A program made the translations under genes and the position numbers. Shown one piece after another: positions 38,840 to 47,324 of a DNA stretch of 64,000 nt. Within the stretch, counting starts at the first letter, position 1. Each line of letters opens with the position of its first letter. Below the pieces are notes generated by a model. The model saw nothing but the letters and a program-made list of their open reading frames with translations. It searched no databases and was not told the DNA's origin. The stretch is from Segnochrobactrum spirostomi (lineage in GTDB: Bacteria; Pseudomonadota; Alphaproteobacteria; Rhizobiales; Segnochrobactraceae). The stretch is taken from NCBI RefSeq assembly GCF_009600605.1, contig NZ_VWNA01000001.1, forward strand, positions 3,024,501-3,088,500, read 5' to 3'.

Positions 38840-39003
38840 CTTACGATCGCTTCGCTTCGGCCCGTCTCGGCGGCACGGACCGCCTCTTATGTGTGCTTTC
38901 CACCGTCGGCGTCGCTCGCTAACCTCCTGATTGCGGCGAAAGACCGTGCCGGCGTCCCCTGCCGGGCCGACAACAAGCGATCACTCTTCCGGAAGCGAGC
39001 GAC

Positions 39004-42000
39004 ATGGCGATTCTGACGGCGCTGCACCACGTCACGTCCTACACGTACGACCGGCCGGTCGGCCTCGGGCCGCAGATCATCCGGCTGCGCCCCGCGCCTC
39101 ATTGCCGAAGCCACATCCCGGCCTATTCGCTGAAGGTCACCCCGGCCGATCACTTCGTGAACTGGCAGCAGGACCCGTTCGGCAACTGGCTCGCCCGGTT
39201 CGTCTTCCCCGAGAAGACCACGCAGTTCCGCATCGAAGTCGATCTCATCGTCGAACACGCGGTGTTCAACCCGTTCGACTTCTTCCTGGAAGGCTATGCG
39301 GAGACGTTCCCCTTCACCTACGAGCCGGCGATCGCCAAGGAGCTCGCGCCCTATCTCGAAGTCGAGCCGGGCGGCGCCGCGCTCGACGCCTATGTCGCGT
39401 CGGTCTCCCGCGAGGCCCAGCCGACCGTGGATTTCCTGGTCGAGCTCAACCAGCGCCTCCAGGAGAAAATCCGCTATGTGATCCGCCTCGAACCCGGTGT
39501 GCAGGCGCCGGACGAGACGCTTTCGCTTGCGGCCGGTTCGTGCCGCGATTCCGGCTGGCTCCTCGTCCAGATTCTGCGCCGGCTCGGGCTCGCCGCTCGG
39601 TTCGTCTCCGGCTACCTGATCCAATTGAAGCCCGACCTCGCCGCCCTCGACGGCCCCTCGGGCACGGCGGTCGATTTCACCGACCTCCACGCCTGGGCCG
39701 AGGTCTATCTGCCGGGTGCCGGATGGGTCGGACTTGATCCCACCTCGGGCCTGTTCGCGGGGGAAGGGCACTTGCCGCTCGCCGCGACGCCGCATTATCG
39801 CTCGGCCGCGCCGCTGTCGGGTCTCGCCGATCCGGCCGAGGTCGAGTTCGATTTCGACATGCGGGTCACCCGCATCGCCGAGGCGCCGCGGGTAACGAAG
39901 CCGTTCTCGGACGACGCGTGGCGCGCCCTCGACGCCCTCGGCGAGCAGATCGACACCGATCTCTCCATGCGCGACGTCCGCCTCACCATGGGCGGCGAGC
40001 CGACCTTCGTCTCGATCGACGATTACCAATCGGCGGAATGGAACACGGCGGCGGTCGGCCCGACCAAGCGCCAGCGCGCCGACGATCTGATCCGCCGCCT
40101 GCGGGCGAGCTTCGCGCCGGGCGGCCTCCTGCATTACGGCCAGGGCAAGTGGTATCCGGGCGAGAGCCTGCCGCGCTGGACCTTCTCGCTGTTCTGGCGC
40201 AAGGACGGCCGACCGATCTGGCGCAATGTCGATCTCGCCGCGCGCGAGACCCCGAACCGGGCGCTGGCGCCGACCGACGCTCAGAAGGTGACCGAGCGGA
40301 TCGCCGAACGGCTCGGCTTCCCGGCCGATTATGTCGTTCAGGCCTACGAGGACCCGGCGCACTGGATCCTCAAGGAGGCGGAGCTTCCCGCCAATGTCGA
40401 CGCGCTCGATTCCCGACTCGAGAACGTCGAGGACCGCACCCGCATGGCCCGCACCTTCGAGCGCGGGCTCAACAAGCCGACCGGCTACGTGCTGCCGGTG
40501 CAGCGCTGGAACGCCGCCGCGGGGTCGGGCTGGGTCAGCGAGCGCTGGCAGTTCCGCCGCGGGAAGTTGTTCTTGGTGCCGGGCGATTCTCCGGTCGGCT
40601 TCCGCCTGCCGCTCGGCTCGCTGCCGTGGATTTCACCGGCTAACTATCCCTACATCATGCCCGCCGATCCCTTCGACACCTTCGATCCGCTGCCGGATCC
40701 GGAAGAGATCGCGCAGGCCTACGAGCGGACGGGCGTCGAGGCCCGCACGCCCGAGGTGCGCCAGCGCCTGACCTACGGGGCGAGCGTGCGCACCGCCATC
40801 ACGGTTGAGCCGCGGGACGGCAAGCTCTGCGTGTTCATGCCGCCGGTCGGGCGGCTCGAGGATTATCTCGATCTCGTCGGCGCGATCGAGTCGGCGGCGA
40901 CCGAGCTCGGCCTGCCGCTCCAGATCGAGGGCTATCCGCCGCCGCCCGATCCGCGCCTCAACGTCATCCGCGTCGCGCCCGATCCGGGCGTGATCGAGGT
41001 CAACGTCCACCCCGCCCGGAACTGGCGCGAGGCGGTCGAGATCACCAAGGTTCTCTACGAGGACGCGCGCCAGACCCGGCTCGGCACCGAGAAGTTCATG
41101 GTGGACGGCCGCCACACCGGCACCGGCGGCGGCAACCACGTCGTGATCGGCGGCGCGACGCCGACCGACAGTCCGTTTTTGCGCCGGCCGGACCTGCTCA
41201 AGAGCCTGGTGATCTATTGGCAGCGCCATCCGGCGCTCTCCTACCTGTTCTCCGGCCTCTTCATCGGCCCGACGAGCCAGGCCCCGCGTATCGACGAGGC
41301 GCGCAACGATTCCCTTTACGAGCTCGAGATCGCGCTCGCCAATGTGCCGCCGCCGGGTGTGGGCGTCCCCCCGCCGCCGTGGCTGGTCGACCGCCTGTTC
41401 CGCAACATCCTCACCGACGGGACGGGCAACACCCACCGCTCCGAGATCTGCATCGACAAGCTGTTCTCCCCCGACGGCCCGACTGGTCGGCTCGGCCTCG
41501 TCGAGTTCCGCTCGTTCGAGATGCCACCCGATGGGCGGATGAGCCTCGCCCAGCAGCTCCTGATCCGCGGCCTCATCGCCTGGTTCTGGGCCAGCCCGCA
41601 GAGCGGCCCTTTGGTGCGCTGGTCGACCGCGCTCGCGGACAAGTTCATGCTGCCGCACTTCGTCTGGGCCGATTTCCTCGACGTGCTCGGCGACCTCAAC
41701 CGCGCCGGCTACGATTTCGACCCGGTCTGGTACGAGGCGCAGCGGGAATTCCGCTTCCCGTTCTATGGCGCGGTCGAGCATTCCGGCGTGCGGCTCGAAC
41801 TGCGCCAGGCGCTGGAGCCGTGGCACGTGCTCGGCGAGGAGGGCGCAGTCGGCGGCACCGTGCGCTATGTCGATTCCTCGGTCGAGCGCCTGCAGGTGAA
41901 GGTCGACGGCTTCGTGCCGGAACGTCACGTGGTGACCTGTAACGGCCGGCGCGTGCCCCTGATCGGCGCCGGCACGTCGGGTTCGTTCGTCGGCGGGGTG

Positions 42001-42306
42001 CGTTTCAAGGCGTGGCAGCCGGCGTCCGGTCTGCACCCGACCATCCCCGTCCATGTGCCGCTCACCTTCGACATCCTCGATTCGTGGTCGGGGCGCTCGC
42101 TCGGCGGCTGCGTCTATCACGCCGCCCATCCCGGCGGCCGCAACTACGAGACCTTCCCCGTCAACGGCTACGAGGCGGAGGCGCGGCGTCTGGCGCGGTT
42201 CGAGGCGCACGGCCATACTGGCGGCTCCTGGGCGCCACTGCCCGAAGTTCCCTCCGCCGAATTCCCGGCGACCCTTGATCTTCGACGCCCGCCGGTGGTC
42301 TCTTGA
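39004..42306 (+). CDS. DUF2126 protein with N-terminal transglutaminase domain
   Basis: The 1100-residue protein begins with a bacterial transglutaminase N-terminal region and a transglutaminase-like cysteine protease core: Cys180 (AAGSCRD), His229 ([10 protein letters not shown]) and Asp245 (GLDPTSG) form the triad. From about residue 320 to the end it is DUF2126, a large uncharacterised domain; recognisable blocks include [44 protein letters not shown] and FRSFEMPP. Comparative-genomics work places such genes with ATP-grasp and alpha-E proteins in predicted peptide ligation/modification systems. It heads the three-gene cluster here. Substrate unknown. Confidence 0.93.
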   Translation: MAILTALHHVTSYTYDRPVGLGPQIIRLRPAPHCRSHIPAYSLKVTPADHFVNWQQDPFGNWLARFVFPEKTTQFRIEVDLIVEHAVFNPFDFFLEGYAETFPFTYEPAIAKELAPYLEVEPGGAALDAYVASVSREAQPTVDFLVELNQRLQEKIRYVIRLEPGVQAPDETLSLAAGSCRDSGWLLVQILRRLGLAARFVSGYLIQLKPDLAALDGPSGTAVDFTDLHAWAEVYLPGAGWVGLDPTSGLFAGEGHLPLAATPHYRSAAPLSGLADPAEVEFDFDMRVTRIAEAPRVTKPFSDDAWRALDALGEQIDTDLSMRDVRLTMGGEPTFVSIDDYQSAEWNTAAVGPTKRQRADDLIRRLRASFAPGGLLHYGQGKWYPGESLPRWTFSLFWRKDGRPIWRNVDLAARETPNRALAPTDAQKVTERIAERLGFPADYVVQAYEDPAHWILKEAELPANVDALDSRLENVEDRTRMARTFERGLNKPTGYVLPVQRWNAAAGSGWVSERWQFRRGKLFLVPGDSPVGFRLPLGSLPWISPANYPYIMPADPFDTFDPLPDPEEIAQAYERTGVEARTPEVRQRLTYGASVRTAITVEPRDGKLCVFMPPVGRLEDYLDLVGAIESAATELGLPLQIEGYPPPPDPRLNVIRVAPDPGVIEVNVHPARNWREAVEITKVLYEDARQTRLGTEKFMVDGRHTGTGGGNHVVIGGATPTDSPFLRRPDLLKSLVIYWQRHPALSYLFSGLFIGPTSQAPRIDEARNDSLYELEIALANVPPPGVGVPPPPWLVDRLFRNILTDGTGNTHRSEICIDKLFSPDGPTGRLGLVEFRSFEMPPDGRMSLAQQLLIRGLIAWFWASPQSGPLVRWSTALADKFMLPHFVWADFLDVLGDLNRAGYDFDPVWYEAQREFRFPFYGAVEHSGVRLELRQALEPWHVLGEEGAVGGTVRYVDSSVERLQVKVDGFVPERHVVTCNGRRVPLIGAGTSGSFVGGVRFKAWQPASGLHPTIPVHVPLTFDILDSWSGRSLGGCVYHAAHPGGRNYETFPVNGYEAEARRLARFEAHGHTGGSWAPLPEVPSAEFPATLDLRRPPVVS

Positions 42307-42398
42307 GGGATCAAGGATCACCGCCGGCGGCTCGGCGGCCCTGGGGGGCAAGCTTTTTCCGAGCGGGGAGGGTGCGCCGGCAGGTTTAGGAGGCAGCG

Positions 42399-44912
42399 GT
42401 GACGGCATCGGTCCAGGCGACGCGGCGTGGGCGCGGCAAGGCTGCCGATTCGCTCGTCGCGTCCTATCGGCCGCTGCCGGGTGTCTACGACGAGATGACG
42501 GACGGCAACGGCCGTCTGCGTCCGCACTGGGAGCCGCTGATCGCCGCCTTCGACGGTCTCGGCGCGGCGGAATTGTCCCACCGCTTCGAGGTCGCCAACC
42601 GCTCCTTGCGCGACTCGGGCGTGTTCTACCGGGTCTATGACGAGACCGGCGGCGGCGAGCGGCCCTGGCCGCTCTCCCATGTGCCCCTCGTCATTCCCGC
42701 AAAGGAGTGGGAGGCGCTGTCTGCCGGCCTCGTCCAGCGCGCCCGCCTGCTCGAATCGGTGATGGCGGACGCCTACGGCCCGGCCTCGCTGGTGTCGTCC
42801 GGCGTGCTGCCCGCCGCCGCCATCGCCGGGAGCCCCGAATTCCTCCGCCCGCTCGTCGGCGTGAAGCCCGCGGGTGGCCGTCACCTGCGCCTCTATGCGG
42901 CCGATCTCGGCCGCGGGCCGGACGGGCGCTGGTGGGTCATCGGCGACCGCACCCAGGCGCCCTCCGGCGCGGGCTATGCGATTGAGAACCGGCTCGCCTT
43001 GTCGCGTGCCATGCCGGAGGTGTTCCGCACCCTCAAGGTCGAGCGCCTCGCCGCCTTCTTCCAAGCCTTCCGTTCTGGTCTCGTGGAACTCGCCGGCAAG
43101 GAAGAGGCCCGCCTCTGCCTGCTCACCCCGGGTCCCCTCAACGAGACCTATTTCGAGCACGCCTACCTCGCCCGCTATCTCGGCTTTCTCCTCGTCGAGG
43201 GCGCCGACCTGACGGTGCGCGACGGCGTCGTCTATGTGCGCACCATCTCCGGCCTCAAGCGCGCCGACGTGCTGCTGCGCCGGCTCGATTCCGATTTCGC
43301 CGATCCGCTCGAGCTCAATGACCGTTCGCGCATCGGCGTGCCGGGCCTCGTGCAGGCGGTGCGGCAGGGCTCGGTCGCGGTGGCGAACGCCCTCGGCTCC
43401 GGCCTCATCGAGGCGCGGGCGCTTATGAGTTTTCTGCCGGCCCTCGGCCGCGCCGTGCTCGGCGAGGACCTCGCGCTGCCGAACGTCGCGACCTGGTGGT
43501 GCGGCCAGCCGGCCGAGCGGGCGATCGTCGAGGAGGACCTCGGCGAGATGGCGATCGCGCCGGCATTCGGCGGGACCCTCGCCGGCCTTCTCCAGCGTCA
43601 GGCGGTCATCGGCTCCGACCTCGACGAGAAGGGCCGCGCGGCGCTCAAGGATCTCATCGGGCGGCGCGGCATCGACGTCGTCGGTCAGGAGATCGTCCGC
43701 CTCTCCACCATGCCGGTGTGGGCTAACGGCAAGCTTGAGCCGCGTCCGTTCGTGCTCCGCGTCTATGTCGCGGCGACGCCAGACGGCTGGACGGTCATGC
43801 CCGGCGGCTTCTGCCGCATCTCCCCGAAGAGCGACGCCCGTGCCGTCAATCTCCAGCAGGGCGGCACCTCCGCCGACGTCTGGGTGATCGCCGACGGGCC
43901 GGTGCGCGAGGCGAGCCTGTTGCCGTCGCCCGAGCGGGTCGCGGTGCGCCGCGCCTCGGGCACGCTGCCGAGCCGTGCGGCGGACAATTTGTTCTGGCTC
44001 GGGCGCTATCTCGAGCGCGCGGAGGCGACCCTCAGGCTCGTTCGCGGGGTGGTCTCGCGGCTCGGCGATCCGGCGACGGACGCCTCCCAGTCGGCGGCGC
44101 TGGCACTCCTCGAAGTGTGGGGCGCGGCGCCCATCGGCGCGGTCGGCAAGCCGGCCTTCGTCGCGCTCGGTGCCCTCGAACGGCGCGACCTCAACGGCGC
44201 CGTGCCGGCCCTCGTCACCGCCGCGCGCAACGCCGCCTCGGTGATCCGCGAACGCCTCTCGCCGGACGCCTGGCGCGCGCTGACCGATCTCGAAGTGCTG
44301 TTCGCGCCGCGCACGTCCGGCGGGCGCCTCAGCGAGGGCGACGCCTTCGAGCGCTCGAACGCGGCCTTGAAGTCGCTCGCCGCCTTCTCGGGCCTCGCCC
44401 AGGAGAACATGAACCGGCTCGCCGGATGGCGCTTTCTCGAACTCGGCCGGCGCCTCGAGCGGGCGCTCGCCACCGCCCGCTTCGTGCGCCAGTTCGGCCT
44501 GCCGGGCGCCCCCTCGCGCGGGCTCGATCTTCTCCTCGAACTCGCCGACAGCCAGATCACCTATCGCTCGCGCTATGTGGTGGCGGCGGCGCGGGTGCCG
44601 GTCGTCGATCTCGCCACCCTCGATCCCGACAATCCGCGCTCGATCGCCTTCCAGGTCGACGCGGTCGCGCGCCATCTGTCGGAATTGCCGGAGGGCGACG
44701 CCTTGCGCGAGCCGAGCCCGCCCTTGCGCATCGCGCTCCGCCTCCAGGCCGAATTGCGCACCGCGAGCGCCGAGGAGATCGACGCGGCCGAACTCTTGCG
44801 CATCGACGCGGCTTTGATGCGGCTCTCCAACGAGATCGCCCTGCGCTTCTTCACCCATCGCGGGGGACCCGGCGCGCCCCGCCACGTCACGAGCTGGGAC
44901 AGCCTCGGATGA
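42399..44912 (+). CDS. Fusion of circularly permuted ATP-grasp and alpha-E domains
   Basis: The 837-residue protein starts at GTG 42399 behind an ideal AGGAGG. Residues about 60-500 are a circularly permuted ATP-grasp (DUF404/407) domain, with TPGPLNETYFEHAYLARYLG, LLRRLDSDFADPLEL and VPGLVQAVRQGSV. Such enzymes form amide bonds via an acyl phosphate. Residues about 530-830 are an alpha-E (DUF403) helical domain, starting LPSRAADNLFWLGRYLERAE. In many genomes these are two separate genes; here they are fused, supporting joint action. ATGA overlap couples it to the downstream transglutaminase. Confidence 0.92.
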   Translation: MTASVQATRRGRGKAADSLVASYRPLPGVYDEMTDGNGRLRPHWEPLIAAFDGLGAAELSHRFEVANRSLRDSGVFYRVYDETGGGERPWPLSHVPLVIPAKEWEALSAGLVQRARLLESVMADAYGPASLVSSGVLPAAAIAGSPEFLRPLVGVKPAGGRHLRLYAADLGRGPDGRWWVIGDRTQAPSGAGYAIENRLALSRAMPEVFRTLKVERLAAFFQAFRSGLVELAGKEEARLCLLTPGPLNETYFEHAYLARYLGFLLVEGADLTVRDGVVYVRTISGLKRADVLLRRLDSDFADPLELNDRSRIGVPGLVQAVRQGSVAVANALGSGLIEARALMSFLPALGRAVLGEDLALPNVATWWCGQPAERAIVEEDLGEMAIAPAFGGTLAGLLQRQAVIGSDLDEKGRAALKDLIGRRGIDVVGQEIVRLSTMPVWANGKLEPRPFVLRVYVAATPDGWTVMPGGFCRISPKSDARAVNLQQGGTSADVWVIADGPVREASLLPSPERVAVRRASGTLPSRAADNLFWLGRYLERAEATLRLVRGVVSRLGDPATDASQSAALALLEVWGAAPIGAVGKPAFVALGALERRDLNGAVPALVTAARNAASVIRERLSPDAWRALTDLEVLFAPRTSGGRLSEGDAFERSNAALKSLAAFSGLAQENMNRLAGWRFLELGRRLERALATARFVRQFGLPGAPSRGLDLLLELADSQITYRSRYVVAAARVPVVDLATLDPDNPRSIAFQVDAVARHLSELPEGDALREPSPPLRIALRLQAELRTASAEEIDAAELLRIDAALMRLSNEIALRFFTHRGGPGAPRHVTSWDSLG

Positions 44913-45793
44913 TTTACGACATCCGCCACGTCACCACCTACGCCTATGCGGCGCCGGTGCCGTTCGCCCATCACGGGCTGCATCTCCTGCCGGTCGATCG
45001 CCCTGGCTTGAGGGTGCTCAAGGCGGACATCCGCATCGAGCCCCGCGTCACCGAGCGGCGCGACGGGCGCGACTTTTTCGGCAACGGCTTCTCGATCGTC
45101 GCCATCGACGAGCCGCACGACCGCCTCGTGGTGACGCTGACGGCGCGGGTCGAGCGCAATCCTCCGCCGGCCTCTCTTCTCGAACGGGCGGGTGACCTCG
45201 CCGAGGTTCGCGAGGACGCCGCCGCGAGCCTCGACCTCTCGGCCGCCTCGCCGGTCCATTTCCTGTTCGCGAGCCGGCGCGTGCCGCTCGATCCGCAGAT
45301 CCGGGCCTACGCGGCGGAGAGTTTCCCGCCCGGACTGCCGGTGGCGGAAGGGGCGCTCCATCTCGCCCGCCGCATCAAGCGCGATTTCGTGTACGAGCCG
45401 GGCGCGACCGACGCCGACACGCCGCCCGCGGTCTCCTTCGCCATGCGGCGCGGCGTCTGCCAGGACTTCGCCCACGTGATGATCGCGGGGCTGCGCGGTC
45501 TCGGCCTGCCGGTCGCCTATGTCGGCGGCTATCTGCGCACCGTGCCGCCGCCGGGCCGGCCGCGCCTCCAGGGCGCCGACGCCACCCACGCCTGGGTCTC
45601 GGTCTGGTGCGGCGAGGCCGCCGGCTGGGTCGGCGTCGATCCGACCAACGGGGTCGCCGCGGGCGCCGACCATATCGAGCTCGCGATCGGGCGCGATTAT
45701 GCCGACGTTGCCCCCATCGAAGGCGTCATCCTGACCTCCGGCGCCCAGCAACTCGGTGTCGCCGTGGACGTGATCCCGCTCACGGCCATCTGA
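44909..45793 (+). CDS. Transglutaminase-like cysteine protease
   Basis: The 294-residue protein has the bacterial transglutaminase N-terminal beta domain (MIYDIRHVTTYAYAAPVPF) and the catalytic core with Cys184 (RRGVCQDFAHV), His228 (ATHAWVSVW) and Asp244 (VGVDPTNG). It overlaps the ATP-grasp/alpha-E gene by 4 bp. No signal peptide is visible, so the whole set appears cytoplasmic. It presumably cuts or transfers a peptide made by the ATP-grasp partner; this is inference from the conserved gene neighbourhood. Confidence 0.93.
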   Translation: MIYDIRHVTTYAYAAPVPFAHHGLHLLPVDRPGLRVLKADIRIEPRVTERRDGRDFFGNGFSIVAIDEPHDRLVVTLTARVERNPPPASLLERAGDLAEVREDAAASLDLSAASPVHFLFASRRVPLDPQIRAYAAESFPPGLPVAEGALHLARRIKRDFVYEPGATDADTPPAVSFAMRRGVCQDFAHVMIAGLRGLGLPVAYVGGYLRTVPPPGRPRLQGADATHAWVSVWCGEAAGWVGVDPTNGVAAGADHIELAIGRDYADVAPIEGVILTSGAQQLGVAVDVIPLTAI

Positions 45794-45951
45794 CGGCGTC
45801 GCGAAAGCGTCTCTAATCCTTCATTAACCATACCGAAATGGTGCGCCGCGATAGTGGGATCCGCACCGAGGCCTCGGTGATTCGCGCGCGGGTGCCGTCG
45901 GCGCCCGGCGCGCTGTGTTGGGAAGCGGGTTTGTGGAGTGCGGCGATCGCG

Positions 45952-47109
45952 ATGCGTCGGCTATTGGTCCTCTGCACGGCGCTCATGACGTCGGCCTGCG
46001 GCTACGGCCCGGGCGCGCATCCCATGCTCATGGAGACCCAGGCGGTCGAGGTCGATGCCGCGAAGGCGATCGTGTTGCCGCCGCCCGGCGGTCCCCGCGT
46101 CATCTCGGTCATCCAGACGAACTACGACAACGCGCTGATGCAGCAGATCGTGCTCGGCGGCGACAGCCGGGCGATCGGTGAGAATGCCATCACGGTGCGG
46201 CTCTACGGCCCGGTCGGTGGCGTCACCGGCAACACCCTGTCCCAGGACCGCCCGACGCTGACCACCATCGGGCGCGAGATGGTGAAGGCGTTCCCGAGCG
46301 TCCGGATGCAGGTCTCGAGCTACTACACGCAGAATTTCTATGGTCCGTTCGGCTATGCGGTCGGCAAGACCGCGGGCGGAACCTGCCTCTACGGCTGGCA
46401 ACTGATCGAGCCGCCGAAGAACCGGCTGCTCGAGCCGAGCTCGCTCGGCCGCGTCACCCTGCGCGTCCGTCTGTGCGAGACCGGAGCCACCGAGGAATCC
46501 CTGCTCGCCTACATGTACGGCCTGTCGGTCAACACCTACTTCGTCGCCCCGAACTGGAACCCTTACGGTCCGGTGCCGGCGGTGTCGGGGTCGCTCGGCG
46601 GCGTCGGTGCGCCGAGCCTGCCGGTGCCGCCCGGCTCGAACCCCTATTATTCCTCGGCCCCCGCCGATCCGCGCCTCGGCCGGGTGCTGCCGGCGGCGAG
46701 CCCGGCGCCGGCCAAGGGGAGCGTCCGCCGCTCCGCCGCGACGGGGGCTGCCGCTGCGCCCGCGGCCCCGGCCGGCCCACCGCCCGTTCTGCAGAACCCT
46801 TCGGTTCTTCCGGGTCTCGACAACGGCACGTCGTCCCCGGGGGGCTCGTCCTCGGCCCCGTCGTCCGGCACGTCTTCGGACGCGAACGGCACCGGCGGCG
46901 CGGCGATCCCGCAGCCGGCGGCGTCCTCCGGTGGGCCCGCGGTTGTCCCGTTGCCGTCTGGGACGACATCCGGTTCCGTCGACGGCCCGACGGGGACCGT
47001 CCGGGTCGTCGGTTCGTCCGCGACCGATGCCGTCTCCGCGACGAGCGCAGCGCCGAGCGTGACGGTGCCCTTGCCCGGACAGGCGGCGTCCCCATCGACG
47101 ACGCAATGA
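45952..47109 (+). CDS. bcsN: Cellulose biosynthesis lipoprotein BcsN
   Basis: The 385-residue protein has a lipoprotein signal (MRRLLVLCTALMTSACG, lipid Cys at residue 16). Residues about 40-220 match BcsN of rhizobial cellulose operons: VISVIQTNYDNALMQQIVLGG, NITVRLYGP-like AITVRLYGPVGG, SSYYTQNFYGPFGYAVG and GTCLYGWQLIE with VRLCETGAT. The C-terminal 160 residues are low-complexity Ala/Pro/Ser/Gly, longer than usual. ATG 45952 is chosen by the signal peptide. It heads the operon before bcsB. An AT-rich segment at 45815-45835 probably contains the promoter. Confidence 0.88.
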   Translation: MRRLLVLCTALMTSACGYGPGAHPMLMETQAVEVDAAKAIVLPPPGGPRVISVIQTNYDNALMQQIVLGGDSRAIGENAITVRLYGPVGGVTGNTLSQDRPTLTTIGREMVKAFPSVRMQVSSYYTQNFYGPFGYAVGKTAGGTCLYGWQLIEPPKNRLLEPSSLGRVTLRVRLCETGATEESLLAYMYGLSVNTYFVAPNWNPYGPVPAVSGSLGGVGAPSLPVPPGSNPYYSSAPADPRLGRVLPAASPAPAKGSVRRSAATGAAAAPAAPAGPPPVLQNPSVLPGLDNGTSSPGGSSSAPSSGTSSDANGTGGAAIPQPAASSGGPAVVPLPSGTTSGSVDGPTGTVRVVGSSATDAVSATSAAPSVTVPLPGQAASPSTTQ

Positions 47110-47324
47110 CGGAGCGGGCGATTGGCCATGGTGTCCCGCCGCGCTTCCGCCGCAGCATCGAGCCGGTATAGTCGCCTCGAGCCATCGCCGCGCCGGCGCG
47201 GGGCTTGGGCGGATGCGCGATATGGGGCGCGTGCCGTCTTCGCACCGGCATGCAGGCGGTGTAGGAGAGCGGCGGCCGCGGGGCCGGCTCGCATATGGGG
47301 AATGGCGATGGTGGTGGCGCTGGC

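Noticed and set aside
42318..44885. Minus-strand ORF of 855 aa under the ATP-grasp gene
   Set aside because: Mirror frame of a strongly supported gene; composition typical of antisense frames in GC-rich DNA.
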